Positions 18,769 through 27,507 of a DNA stretch of 64,000 nucleotides are shown here, one piece after another. The translations under genes and the position numbers were made by a program. This stretch comes from Photobacterium rosenbergii (GTDB lineage Bacteria; Pseudomonadota; Gammaproteobacteria; Enterobacterales; Vibrionaceae), in NCBI RefSeq assembly GCF_003026455.1, contig NZ_PYMB01000011.1, forward strand, positions 62,001 to 126,000, given 5' to 3'. How positions within the stretch are numbered: the first letter of the stretch is position 1; every line of letters begins with the position of its first letter. Below the pieces are notes generated by a model. That model made no database searches and had not been told where the DNA came from. It was given only the letters and a program-made list of their open reading frames with translations.

Positions 18769-20298
18769 ATGAAAAAATTAATCATTAATGAAAATAAAAA
18801 GCTAAATCAGATCTCTGAGGACATCTATGGCCACTTCGCAGAGCACCTGGGGCGCTGTATCTACGAAGGTATTTTTGTTGGCAAAGACTCAGACATTCCT
18901 AACGTTAACGGTATGCGTACCGACGTGGTTGAAGCGCTACAGGAACTAGAGATCCCTGTTCTTCGCTGGCCGGGTGGTTGTTTTGCTGAAGACTATCACT
19001 GGAAAGAAGGCGTGGGCCCTCTTGAGCAGCGCAAGCCTGTGATCAACTCACTATGGGGTGGTGTGCTTGAGTCTAATCACTTTGGTACCCATGAATTCTT
19101 CGAACTGTGTGAACAGCTTGATTGTAAGTCTTACGTGAACCTTAACATGGGCTCTGCCTCTGTGCGCGAGATGCAAGAGTGGGTCGAGTACATGACAGGC
19201 GAAGTGGATTCCGAACTGGTACTTCAACGCAAAGCCAATGGCCGCGAAGAACCGTTTGAGCTGGACTATGTCGGGATCGGCAACGAAATGTGGGGTTGTG
19301 GCGGTCACATGAACCCAGAGCACTACGCTTCTGAGTTCCGCCGTTACAACAACTTTGCGCGTACTTACAACTGGAATGCACCTTTCCGCCGTATCGCTTC
19401 TGGCCCTAACCGTGGTGACTACGATTGGACAGAGAGAGTAATGAAAGGTCTTATGACTAACCATGATGGTCGTGATGAGATCGATGACTACTACCACATG
19501 ACGGGTTCTAACGTTACTGGTCTTGCTCTTCACTACTACTGCTTCCCTAAAATGGAGCACCCTCGTGGTTATGCGACTGACTTCGACGGCGGCGAGTACT
19601 ACCGTACCCTAGAAAGCGCGGCTCACATTGAAGAGTTAGTCATCAAGCACTCTGAAATCATGCGCAAGTACGATCCAGAAGGTGAAGTTAAGCTGATGGT
19701 TGATGAGTGGGGTGCTTGGTACCAGACTGAAGACGGCACAAGCCCATTCTTCCTGTACCAACAAAACGCAATGCGTTGTGCTCAAGTTGCAGCAATGACT
19801 TTGAACATCTTCAACAAGCACTCAGACAAGATCGACATGGCTAACATTGCTCAAACGGTTAACGTTCTTCAAGCAATGATTTTGACGGAAGGTGACAAGA
19901 TGATCACTACCCCGACATACCATGTGTTCAACATGATGAAGCCGCACAAGAACGCTTCTCTAATCGAATCTCGTCTAGAAGGCGTTGAGAAGATTGGTGT
20001 TGAAGGCGCTCAAGTTGCTGACCTATTCGAGTCTACCTCTCGTACGCGTAAAGGCGTTATCACCACTACGCTAAACAACACGTCTATGACTAATGCTCAT
20101 GAGCTTGTTGTCGAGTTCGCAGAGCTTAAGCCAGAAAACGTTACAGCTACTATCCTAGTGGGTGCGCCTGACGCGCATAACACGTTTGAAAACCCTGAAA
20201 ATGTCGTTCCTGCCGATTTCACAGACTTCGAAATCACTGATCAAGGCATCAAACTGACTGTTCCAGCCTGTGCCGTAATCACACTGCAGGTTAAGTAA
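18769..20298 (+). CDS. Alpha-L-arabinofuranosidase, GH51, cytoplasmic
   Basis: A 509-residue GH51 enzyme without signal peptide, so it cleaves imported arabinooligosaccharides or arabinosides inside the cell. Family marks are YGHFAEHLGRCIYEG near the start, LRWPGGCFAEDYHW (65-78), the acid/base Glu in GIGNEMWG (E173) and the nucleophile Glu in MVDEWGAWY (E313). The length is normal and both catalytic residues are present. It is transcribed divergently from araBDA and forms an operon with the 93-residue gene that starts one base after its stop. Free L-arabinose produced here would feed AraA directly. Confidence 0.94.
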   Translation: MKKLIINENKKLNQISEDIYGHFAEHLGRCIYEGIFVGKDSDIPNVNGMRTDVVEALQELEIPVLRWPGGCFAEDYHWKEGVGPLEQRKPVINSLWGGVLESNHFGTHEFFELCEQLDCKSYVNLNMGSASVREMQEWVEYMTGEVDSELVLQRKANGREEPFELDYVGIGNEMWGCGGHMNPEHYASEFRRYNNFARTYNWNAPFRRIASGPNRGDYDWTERVMKGLMTNHDGRDEIDDYYHMTGSNVTGLALHYYCFPKMEHPRGYATDFDGGEYYRTLESAAHIEELVIKHSEIMRKYDPEGEVKLMVDEWGAWYQTEDGTSPFFLYQQNAMRCAQVAAMTLNIFNKHSDKIDMANIAQTVNVLQAMILTEGDKMITTPTYHVFNMMKPHKNASLIESRLEGVEKIGVEGAQVADLFESTSRTRKGVITTTLNNTSMTNAHELVVEFAELKPENVTATILVGAPDAHNTFENPENVVPADFTDFEITDQGIKLTVPACAVITLQVK

Positions 20299-20299
20299 T

Positions 20300-20581
20300 A
20301 TGACAAGCAGCCTACGCGAGTGCAAAGCCTGCATCATGGCAAAAATAGATGCTGAGTTTGCAGCGAACCTTGAACAGAAGATCAAGCATATTGACGATGA
20401 ACTGAAGGTAGACCCCTCAACATACCAGGAGCGAATGTCGATATGTGAAGGGTGTGAGAAACTGATTCAGGGGATATGCCGGGCGTGTGGCTGCTATGTC
20501 GAACTAAGGGGCGTCATGAGAAGGAATACCTGCCCCTATAACAAATGGGTAGCAATACCTGAAGATGTAGAAGACCGATAA
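20300..20581 (+). CDS. Small Cys-rich protein, DUF6171-like
   Basis: A 93-residue protein with paired cysteines in ECKAC, CEGCEKL, CRACGCYVELR and a terminal CPYNKW. The CRACGCYVELR...CPYNKW end matches the pattern I remember for DUF6171, a family of short probable zinc-binding proteins of unknown function. It begins one base after the arabinofuranosidase stop codon, so the two are co-translated; a strong terminator follows. Its conservation in a sugar operon suggests a minor accessory role, but nothing more can be said. Confidence 0.7.
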   Translation: MTSSLRECKACIMAKIDAEFAANLEQKIKHIDDELKVDPSTYQERMSICEGCEKLIQGICRACGCYVELRGVMRRNTCPYNKWVAIPEDVEDR

Positions 20582-20585
20582 CAAC

Positions 20586-20611
20586 AGCCCCTCTTTTGAG
20601 GGGCTTTTTTT
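20586..20611 (+). terminator. Rho-independent terminator after the arabinofuranosidase operon
   Basis: Perfect 8-bp stem AGCCCCTC / GAGGGGCT with a TTTT loop, followed by a run of T. Confidence 0.92.
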
Positions 20612-20630
20612 AGGTGCATGGGTGTTATTA

Positions 20631-20665
20631 CGATATTTAACAAACGCCGCCCGCTATTTATCAAA
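20631..20665 (-). promoter_or_regulatory. Candidate AraC-type operator, copy 4
   Basis: Read on the minus strand, half-sites TTTGATAAATAGCG and TTTGTTAAATATCG stand 21 bp apart in direct orientation and are the best-matching pair of the four copies. It lies 85 bases before the second ytfJ-like gene, in inverse orientation relative to that gene. Confidence 0.65.
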
Positions 20666-20749
20666 GGTGCGCAATGTCTATTTTTTTGTTTTCTTCCTGC
20701 CGCACTATAAGCACCAAGACACCGAAACACTATTAAAGGAATTTAGATT

Positions 20750-21223
20750 ATGTCCAATATCGTTGTAGGCCAGAAACTACCAGAGTTCGAAATTGTTAAA
20801 GGTGGCGTTGCGACAGCATCTGGCAGCTTTGAGGCGTGGGGTTCAGACGAACTAGAAGGCCAAGCGGTTTACTTTGTGGCAAATGCGGGTCATGGCGAGT
20901 CAAACGACATGCACCACGAGACGTCAACCAAGATCCAGGAAGCGGGCGATATTCGTATGTGCCGTATCATCAATGCCAAAGACGCGCCAATGGGTGCAGG
21001 CATGTTCATCAAAGGTGAATTCAAAAAAGCGGCTGTTGCCGATGAATCTAACCTTTACATCATGGACAGCAAAGGTGTGATTGCCAAAGAGTTGGGTATG
21101 CAGAAGAAAGGCGCCGTGGTTGCTGTACTTGATGCTGCCGGTACTGTTGTTTACACCCACGAAGGCGTTGTAGGTACTGACGAAGAAGCAAAAATTATGG
21201 AAGCCATTGCTTCTGTGAAGTAA
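20750..21223 (+). CDS. YtfJ-family protein without signal peptide
   Basis: A 157-residue protein related to the one at 4006: shared order of VGQKLPEFEIVKGG, a central NAGHGESNDMH segment, INAKDAPMGAGMFIKG and a closing VVAVLDAAGTVVYTHEG strand. It lacks a signal peptide, so it would act in the cytoplasm, in contrast to its paralogue and to E. coli YtfJ. AAAGGA nine bases upstream supports the start. It has its own promoter with operator copy 4 and its own terminator. Function unknown; the pairing of exported and cytoplasmic copies under one operator type is notable. Confidence 0.75.
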   Translation: MSNIVVGQKLPEFEIVKGGVATASGSFEAWGSDELEGQAVYFVANAGHGESNDMHHETSTKIQEAGDIRMCRIINAKDAPMGAGMFIKGEFKKAAVADESNLYIMDSKGVIAKELGMQKKGAVVAVLDAAGTVVYTHEGVVGTDEEAKIMEAIASVK

Positions 21224-21246
21224 GCAAAAACTGTTAGCTATGTTTT

Positions 21247-21270
21247 GGCGGTCTTATGACCGCCTTTTTT
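21247..21270 (+). terminator. Rho-independent terminator after the cytoplasmic ytfJ-like gene
   Basis: Stem GGCGGTC / GACCGCC with a TTAT loop followed by six T. Confidence 0.9.
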
Positions 21271-21298
21271 ATTTTTGATGCACGGGACAGGAAAGGTC

Positions 21299-22657
21299 AT
21301 GACAAAAATAATGGAAAATTGGTCTATCAAAAAACAAATATCAGTGCCGACAGTCGCTGTAGGGTTGCTCTTCTTTGTGTGTCTGGTTTACACCATTGCC
21401 GATCTCAGCGGTATTTCGGCGCAAGCCTTTCGAGCGATAAAACAATCTGAGCGGCACACACAGCAACTGGTCATAAACGTCAAAGAGGCAAAGTCTCTAT
21501 CTGAAGCGAGCAGACTGGTTCAAGCCTTTCAACAGCAGCATCAAAATGATGTCAAAGCGGCCGTCAACAGGTTCAATGCCAACCAGGCAAGCAGTGCACA
21601 AGTCCAAGGATTGTTGATTGTCGTGAGTATCTTCCTGCTCGCGATTTTCGTTCCGCTATATGTTGCCCGGTTGATAGTGGGCAAAATCAAGGAGATCGAG
21701 ACGGCTGTCATTCGGATTGCCGAAGGGGATATGACCACCCATATTCCGGATGTCGGTAGTAATGAAATTGGCAGTTTGGCCAAAAGCCTGAACAAGACAA
21801 CCGCCCGGTTAAATACGATAGCCTGCTCGTTGACCGAGATTGGCGCTACCGCTGACGGTGCCACCAAAGAGTTGGCCACCATCACCTCTGCCGCCGAGTC
21901 GAATGCAGAAACACAGAAGTCTCAGATTGACTCTATTGCCTCTGCCATCAACCAGCTCTCCAGCGCCGCTAGTGAGGTTGCCACCAGTGCGACCAGTGCC
22001 GATTGCTCGACGAAGCAGGCTGCTCATTTATCAGAGCGAGGGCTCAGGGCGTTTCAAGACAGTGAGGTTGCTACGGATTTGTTGAACGGTGAGCTTGGCG
22101 AAACCGCAACACTTATCACTGCCCTTGCCAAACAGTCAGAAGAAATTGGCCAGGTTATCAATGTTATCGAGGGTATTTCGGAACAGACGAATTTGTTGGC
22201 GCTTAATGCTGCCATCGAGGCGGCACGGGCCGGCGAGCAAGGGCGTGGTTTTGCGGTTGTTGCCGATGAGGTACGTACGCTTGCTGGGCGAACACAGCAA
22301 TCTACAGAACAGATCCAGGCCATAATAGAAAGCTTGCAGACCAAAGCCCACATCGCCAATGAAAGCATGCTGGCTAGCCTTGAGAAACTAGACCAAAACA
22401 AAACGATGATGGCCAAGGCCAGTGAGCTAATTACCGGCATTACTGCATCCGTTGAAAGCATCAGTACCATCAATGCGCAAGTTGCCGCGGCCTCTGAAGA
22501 GCAATCCATGGTTACTGAGCATATCAATTCAAACATAACCTCAGCGCTCGATATCATTAACGACAATATCGCCGGTATTAATCAGTCTGCCTCTGCAGCA
22601 CAAGCCTTGTCGGTGTTGGCGGAGAAGCAAAAACAACAGCTGTCATTTTTTAAATAG
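21299..22657 (+). CDS. Methyl-accepting chemotaxis protein
   Basis: The ATG at 21299 is preferred because AGGAAAGG lies directly upstream; this gives 452 residues. Topology: transmembrane helix about 13-34, a short periplasmic region of roughly 70-80 residues, second helix about 97-120, HAMP, then the signalling domain with the highly conserved tip [19 protein letters not shown] plus [15 protein letters not shown]. The small periplasmic part is shorter than a double Cache or Tar-type sensor. Its position directly after the arabinose region hints that it may report on a related sugar, but no operator is seen before it and the ligand is unknown. Confidence 0.9.
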   Translation: MTKIMENWSIKKQISVPTVAVGLLFFVCLVYTIADLSGISAQAFRAIKQSERHTQQLVINVKEAKSLSEASRLVQAFQQQHQNDVKAAVNRFNANQASSAQVQGLLIVVSIFLLAIFVPLYVARLIVGKIKEIETAVIRIAEGDMTTHIPDVGSNEIGSLAKSLNKTTARLNTIACSLTEIGATADGATKELATITSAAESNAETQKSQIDSIASAINQLSSAASEVATSATSADCSTKQAAHLSERGLRAFQDSEVATDLLNGELGETATLITALAKQSEEIGQVINVIEGISEQTNLLALNAAIEAARAGEQGRGFAVVADEVRTLAGRTQQSTEQIQAIIESLQTKAHIANESMLASLEKLDQNKTMMAKASELITGITASVESISTINAQVAAASEEQSMVTEHINSNITSALDIINDNIAGINQSASAAQALSVLAEKQKQQLSFFK

Positions 22658-23127
22658 CCTATAGGGACAAGGTTTTGGACCATAAAAAAGATGGAGCTTT
22701 GGAGATTGTTGTGCGAATACTGGCTAAAACCAATCGATATGATCTGTTGGCGAGGATCCTGCCTGTATGTCTGTCTAGCGATAAGCACAATGATGAGGCC
22801 GAGAAAGAAAATAGCCCTAATCATCATGCAGAAAATAAAAACACGGCAAAATAGAAGATGGTCATGATGAACCTCGCTGGGGCGAAACAAGCGTCTTTAA
22901 CACCCATTATGACGGACAGTGTACTTTATAGTGCGAGGTTTATTTGCTAAAGTAATATTTTACTTTTACATTCAAAAGTATTATTAGGGCGCCATGTCCG
23001 GAATCTGCTAACCAACGCTATGTAATGGCAATGTACCTTTGCCCGCTGTGTGCGGGCTCTTTTTTATGTATTGTTATCGTTTTAACCCAGGGTTTGCGGA
23101 GCATGCTGTCCCGCACATGGGCAATCA
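22658..23127. other. Intergenic region with a stray terminator
   Basis: About 470 bases with no convincing gene. A frame on the minus strand (22582-22890) encodes one hydrophobic segment but overlaps the chemoreceptor end and lacks a good ribosome binding site. A strong plus-strand hairpin lies at 23041-23057. Confidence 0.4.
23041..23065 (+). terminator. Rho-independent terminator without an assigned gene
   Basis: GCCCGC / GCGGGC with a TGTGT loop followed by TCTTTTTT. The nearest plus-strand gene ends 380 bases upstream, so it may end a short untranslated RNA starting near 22950, or the chemoreceptor mRNA. Confidence 0.6.
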
Positions 23128-23265
23128 CTAAGGCCCTGACCTTACCAGTTCATAACCTGACGGGGTTTGAGCTAAGGTTACTTTGGGATCATCCCAAGTC
23201 AGGTGCGTGGTGGACCCGCAACCAAACAGGAACAAGGCTGCTGCTACTAGAATGATTTTCTTCAT
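23128..23265 (-). CDS. Small lipoprotein, 45 residues
   Basis: Minus-strand frame from ATG 23265 to TAG 23128. It starts MKKIILVAAALFLFGCGS, a classic lipoprotein signal with the lipobox LFGC (Cys at 16), followed by a 29-residue mature part beginning GSTTHLTWDD. GAGAGG seven bases upstream is a good ribosome binding site. After the Cys comes Gly, so outer-membrane sorting is likely. Function unknown; small enough to be missed by automatic annotation. Confidence 0.65.
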   Translation of the reverse strand: MKKIILVAAALFLFGCGSTTHLTWDDPKVTLAQTPSGYELVRSGP

Positions 23266-23379
23266 TTTGTACCTCTCGCTGTGTATCTAGCCTAAAGGTA
23301 GCCAACAAAAATCGTCCGTTATTCCAATAATTAAGACATGGCATGATGCGTTTGTGTGTAGCGTTAAGTTTACTTTCGA

Positions 23380-23820
23380 TCATTCATTCTCTGCGAGATT
23401 CACAACCGCATAACCAATACTCATATAAATGCAGCGTTCAACTTCTGCAGGATCGCCTGCAATCTTCTCGAATAGCCCTTTGACACCTCGCTGAGGCGAT
23501 ATGATGGCCCCTGAATGACTAATGGCTTTTACGAAGTCTTGATCATGGTGAATGGCATAGACCCACGAAGTAAAGAAAGCGTCTGGAGAGGTATAGATAA
23601 GTGGCTTATCAATGATTTCGACGAACATCGGGATCAAAACATCGATGAGATCGGCTTTATGTTTAAAGTGCGCGTTGATGCCCGAACGGGTGATCCCCGC
23701 CTTTTTGGCTATGGTACCAAAAGTTAATTTTTCAAAGCCCTCGTTCATCGCGATTTCAAACGAAACGTTGATAATTTTTCGTCGTGTTTCGGCTGCAACC
23801 GCCTGGCTCACTCTTGGCAT
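23380..23820 (-). CDS. TetR-family transcriptional regulator
   Basis: Starting at 23820 gives 146 residues (MPRVSQAVAAETRRKII); a GGAG ribosome binding site supports this, while the upstream extension to 23883 has none. Residues about 10-55 form the TetR DNA-binding domain, with FGTIAKKAGITRSGINAHFKHK as helix-turn-helix. The ligand-binding part is short (about 90 residues, family usual 130 or more). No obvious target operon stands beside it; the small lipoprotein lies downstream in the same direction. An inverted repeat upstream (23912-23929) could be its own operator. Confidence 0.8.
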   Translation of the reverse strand: MPRVSQAVAAETRRKIINVSFEIAMNEGFEKLTFGTIAKKAGITRSGINAHFKHKADLIDVLIPMFVEIIDKPLIYTSPDAFFTSWVYAIHHDQDFVKAISHSGAIISPQRGVKGLFEKIAGDPAEVERCIYMSIGYAVVNLAENE

Positions 23821-24265
23821 GACTCGCTCTCCAAAAAGGTCTCTGTCTCTTATACGGTATGAGACATTGCAAACAGGTGCCATAGTAACAGCATTTTTCT
23901 TTTCATTGGATAACTACTTGAATGTAGTTGCCTTCCTTTTGGCTCAGTTTGTTTTCACCATTTCAGCTGATGACAATGTAATATTGCACTTAATAGTCAG
24001 TGTCTATTATTTGTTGTTTTTATGACGTGTGCCTCTTTTTGTAACTTTGTTAGCAACCTGCTTTGCTGTAAAAAGGAAGTAGAAAAACGTTAGTAGCTAT
24101 CGATTATTGGGTGTCCTAATAAGTCCATGATTAAACCTATCGTTTTGGGGTTTATCGGCACAGACGATCTATTTGAATAATTAATATCCAGATGCTCTGG
24201 TTAAAGGTCTAATTAAGATTATTAATTGTTTGATTAATAAATTATATTTCAAAGGAATAGCAATA
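23821..24265. other. Intergenic region upstream of the TetR and HD-GYP genes
   Basis: About 440 bases holding the divergent promoters of both genes. Apart from the inverted repeat at 23912 I see no gene or structure. Confidence 0.4.
23912..23929. promoter_or_regulatory. Inverted repeat, candidate TetR operator
   Basis: AACTAC and GTAGTT separated by six bases, about 90 bases upstream of the TetR start. Symmetry and position suit a TetR operator; evidence is weak. Confidence 0.35.
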
Positions 24266-25276
24266 TTGAAAAAACTCAGCCTATCGGTATTACTACTTAT
24301 AGGGGGAGTCGTGTACTACTCGGTTGGCGCTCCACCCTTGCTTACTTTCGGCAACGACCTTGGCTTGCATACAACACTGTTTAGCGCTTTATTCGCCATG
24401 TTGCTGTTAACGTTGTTTTCTATTTATCAAACGCTCTCGCGCTATATAACTTCAGATATACATAAGTTGTCATTTGGAAATGGAGATTTTGCTTATAGGG
24501 TATTGGTCAGTTTTACGATTACCCTGATACTCAGTGCCGCTGTGATAGGTTTGATTTTGCAGCAAGATAAACAACATGGTGTGATGCTTATTTTCATCCT
24601 GATGGCCTTCTTCACCTTACCTTCCACCCTTTTTACCCTATATTTTGGAAAAAAAGCCAATGACAGTCTGCGAGAGTCGCGTTATGAAGTGATTCGCCGT
24701 CTAGGCCATGCGGCAGAATTCAAAGACAATGAAACGGCCTTACATATTATTCGAATGAGTTTCTATACCAAGATCCTTGCCAATAAACTGAAGATGAGCA
24801 AAGAATGGCAAGAACTTATCTTCACCGCTGCGCCTATGCATGATATCGGCAAGATTGGTGTACCCGATGCGATTTTGAATAAAAAAGGAAAATTAACTGC
24901 AGAAGAGTGGGTTATAATGCGAAAACACCCGCAATTCGGGGCCGATATTATTGGCCATCACAATAGCACCTTATTGAAAATGGCGCGTGATATCGCCATT
25001 GCCCATCATGAAAAGTGGGATGGAACCGGATACCCAAATCAGCTTAGCGGTAATGACATTCCGTTGGCATCTAGGGTTGTCGCCATTGCTGATGTGTTTG
25101 ATGCCTTGACGAGTGAGCGCCATTACAAGAAAGCCTGGGCCTTCGAGGAGGCCGTGGCTTACATTGTTGCCGAATCAGGTCAGCATTTTGACCCAGACAT
25201 CGTTAGGGCTTTCACCAAGTCTATTCCTGAGTTTAAAGTCATTCATCATCGATATTCAGATAAGATTGACCACTAA
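24266..25276 (+). CDS. Membrane-bound HD-GYP protein, probable c-di-GMP phosphodiesterase
   Basis: About 336 residues from a TTG at 24266 with AAAGGA upstream; an earlier TTG at 24230 is possible. The N-terminal 130 residues contain about four transmembrane helices. The HD-GYP domain follows, with HDIGKIGVPDAIL, HHEKWDGTGYP and IADVFDALTSERHYK all intact, so hydrolysis of cyclic di-GMP is likely. No recognisable periplasmic sensor domain is present, only short loops, so any signal may be sensed in the membrane. It stands alone between the TetR gene and the replication region; the tail meets the first initiator gene 37 bases away. Confidence 0.85.
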   Translation: MKKLSLSVLLLIGGVVYYSVGAPPLLTFGNDLGLHTTLFSALFAMLLLTLFSIYQTLSRYITSDIHKLSFGNGDFAYRVLVSFTITLILSAAVIGLILQQDKQHGVMLIFILMAFFTLPSTLFTLYFGKKANDSLRESRYEVIRRLGHAAEFKDNETALHIIRMSFYTKILANKLKMSKEWQELIFTAAPMHDIGKIGVPDAILNKKGKLTAEEWVIMRKHPQFGADIIGHHNSTLLKMARDIAIAHHEKWDGTGYPNQLSGNDIPLASRVVAIADVFDALTSERHYKKAWAFEEAVAYIVAESGQHFDPDIVRAFTKSIPEFKVIHHRYSDKIDH

Positions 25277-25313
25277 ATATAAAAAAGGTATTTCTCTCGC
25301 CACTGAAAGCCTG

Positions 25314-26753
25314 TTATTGATCGCCAATATGCCCAGTTTTATGCAAAGCTAGGCAGGTCAGACGCGTATAGAACTCATCGCTTAGGCTAATACCAAAATC
25401 CTTGAGCAGGCTGACATTGATCGATAGCTGATGGAGTTCATCGAGGCTAATAAGCTCAGACATTTCACTGATGTTATCAATATTCAGTGCCATTAGTTTC
25501 TTGTATGTACTGATCACACCAATCTCTTCTTGGGTTATTCCGCTGGAAAGCCCCGCATCCTGCTCCATCGCCCTCTGTTTTGCTTGTGCGATGGCGGCAC
25601 TCTCCTCGACGACATGTTGCAAGCCTGCGTATATGGTTTTCTTAATGTCATCGACGTCACTTTTTGCGTTAATAACACCGTTCTGCTTGAGCTGGACCAA
25701 AATTTCCTTGCAGAACTTATCGATATCTAACCCGTCATAGCCCGCTGTCAGCTCAGGCTGGGCTGCGAGAGCTTGTTCGCATGCATTGGCAGAGTTGTAT
25801 TTCAAACAGAAGCGGATGTGGGTGACCGGGCGGCCACGGCCTGCTTTGTGCCGGCCTGAGAGTAACTCGTGGCCCAACCCTTCGCTATCTGTTGCGGTCC
25901 ACACCCCGCCAGATTCATTTAGCAATTGGGTAAATGACGGCGTCAGGACATTATTGCGCAGATCTTTGATCGACGGATAAATTCTGATCCGGTTCCATTT
26001 CGGCTCGTTCGGGTCGCGAACCTTGATGTAGTCGCCAATCTTTGCCCCTGCCTGCATCGCTTCTTGTGGGTCGTCGTAGACCTTGAAATCGACACCGAAC
26101 AAGCGCCTGAACTCTTCGATCTCCATGGTAAATTCAGTGCGGTTCTTATCCCTGCTGACCAACTCTAGCAGGCGGATAGCATGGGGGCTGGAGAGCTTGG
26201 TCCAGATCTTGAGGTCAACCACCGAAAACCCCCTGGAATGTTCCATGAAAATCGGTACCGCTGTATCAAGCACACCGAGCGTCAGCTTCTTATTTTTGTA
26301 TTCGGCAAAAGGCACCGGCACGAACGACACGAAAGAATCCTTGCCGTTGTGATCTTCCAGCATCACCACTTTGTTGGTGATAGCCTGGCACGAGCGTTTC
26401 AGGGTTTTATGGAATGAGGTCGGTTTGACCCCAAGGAAAGACAACACCGTTTCGTAGTCAAAGGTATGGTAGCGGTTTACTTCCATCTGCTCTGAGGGGA
26501 TATAGTTGTTGTAGTGCTCCCTGGCCTGGGCGGATGTCATCGTTTTTGTTAGCGGCTTGCCGACCGGGTCAACCTCGTACAGTCGGTTGCGCTCCTGCTG
26601 CATGCCCAGCATCACCAGAGCCGTCATACAGCGTTGGTATCGGGTATAGTCCTGCCGTCCGCGAAGGAACTTATTGGGGATCACCAGCGAGTCGGGAATT
26701 TTGCTCAGGTGCTTTGGCTTTTTGTTCATAGTGGGGTTCTCGCGAACAGACAT
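25314..26753 (-). CDS. Rep_3-type replication initiator, copy 1
   Basis: A 479-residue protein. Residues about 100-300 show the two winged-helix organisation of Rep_3/RepB plasmid initiators: YETVLSFLGVKPTSFHKTL, IWTKLSSPHAIRLLELVSR, EIEEFRRLFGV and RIYPSIKDLRNNVLTPSFTQLL. The C-terminal 170 residues are an extra helical region, which makes the protein longer than typical Rep_3 initiators of 300-400 residues. An in-frame ATG at 26729 is an alternative start. Directly upstream lie six 21-22 bp repeats and a DnaA box, so gene and origin belong together. Initiators of this type bind iterons as monomers and open the origin with DnaA; dimers repress the gene. Confidence 0.8.
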   Translation of the reverse strand: MSVRENPTMNKKPKHLSKIPDSLVIPNKFLRGRQDYTRYQRCMTALVMLGMQQERNRLYEVDPVGKPLTKTMTSAQAREHYNNYIPSEQMEVNRYHTFDYETVLSFLGVKPTSFHKTLKRSCQAITNKVVMLEDHNGKDSFVSFVPVPFAEYKNKKLTLGVLDTAVPIFMEHSRGFSVVDLKIWTKLSSPHAIRLLELVSRDKNRTEFTMEIEEFRRLFGVDFKVYDDPQEAMQAGAKIGDYIKVRDPNEPKWNRIRIYPSIKDLRNNVLTPSFTQLLNESGGVWTATDSEGLGHELLSGRHKAGRGRPVTHIRFCLKYNSANACEQALAAQPELTAGYDGLDIDKFCKEILVQLKQNGVINAKSDVDDIKKTIYAGLQHVVEESAAIAQAKQRAMEQDAGLSSGITQEEIGVISTYKKLMALNIDNISEMSELISLDELHQLSINVSLLKDFGISLSDEFYTRLTCLALHKTGHIGDQ

Positions 26754-26892
26754 ATTACGGTCAGTCAGCTGCCGTTTAAAAATAGGAGCTACCTATATTT
26801 TAACTCCTCTTCTTGCGGACAAGCACTCCCCTTCACAGCGTTTTTTTATCCCTATCGGTGCCTTTATGTGCATAGGTGCAGGCGGTGATCTG

Positions 26893-27022
26893 GTTTTACT
26901 CCCTTTCCGATATGGTTATGCTCCTATTAGTATCGGGTTCTACTCCCTTTTTCATCGGGTTTGGCTCCTATTCAATATGGTTACACTCCTCTCCTATCGG
27001 GCTTTACTCCTTTTCATTGCTT
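26893..27022 (-). repeat. Iteron array 1 (six units of 21-22 bp)
   Basis: The core CTCC begins at 26899, 26921, 26943, 26965, 26986 and 27007, so spacing is 22, 22, 22, 21 and 21 bp. Units follow the pattern ACTCCYTTNNNATCGGGTT with alternating ATCGGG and ATATGG ends. Spacing of two helical turns and a position 140-270 bases upstream of the minus-strand initiator gene identify it as the initiator binding array. Confidence 0.85.
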
Positions 27023-27029
27023 ATAAATG

Positions 27030-27130
27030 ATTGTAATTAATGAATTTTTATGTACCTAAAGTAATAAAGCTCTTTAAGCTCTATAAAGAATTAAAAGTAA
27101 TTATTAAAAGTGCTGTGGATGTGTGGATAA
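27030..27130. other. AT-rich region with DnaA box, probable origin 1
   Basis: A perfect DnaA box, TGTGGATAA at 27122-27130, lies about 100 bases from the last unit of iteron array 1. The sequence between them is very AT-rich, as expected for a DNA-unwinding element. Confidence 0.65.
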
Positions 27131-27444
27131 CTGTTCCTAACATGCAGTTATATAACGGAATACTAGGTTGCCCAGACTTAGGTTGTCGCTAACTGATGTG
27201 CTAAGCACAGTTTGCAGTGGGGAATTTGGTTGTTATGGAAAAGGGAGTCGATGACAATGATAAAAATCTAGTGCACTATAATTTTAAATGCCCCAATGAT
27301 TAAAATAAATAACTACCAACAGAAAAGTTCTAAGACCAATAACAAATAAGCTCAACACGATAACGTTCCGTGACGGTGTCACTTTCACATGTTTAGTAAC
27401 TCTTTTACCCGTTTTGGCCAGAATTGCGATCCTGTTCAGCACCT

Positions 27445-27507
27445 GGCACCGTAGAATTTGCATAAGCCACAATTCTGTTATTTAATGCCAGAATAATGTC
27501 ATCTATG
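27445..27507 (+). promoter_or_regulatory. Iteron-like units in the promoter of initiator 2
   Basis: GCCACAATTCTGTTATTTAAT at 27466 resembles units of iteron array 2, and GCCAGAATAATGTCATCTAT follows at 27487, exactly 21 bp later; a weaker match begins near 27445. They overlap the start of the initiator gene, so binding there would repress it, the usual autoregulation of Rep_3 initiators. Confidence 0.6.

Noticed and set aside
19051..19560. 169-codon minus-strand frame inside the arabinofuranosidase gene
   Set aside because: Shadow of a strongly coding frame; the translated product is low in structure and has no family.
22582..22890. Minus-strand 102-codon frame with a hydrophobic segment
   Set aside because: It overlaps the end of the chemoreceptor gene and has no convincing start.
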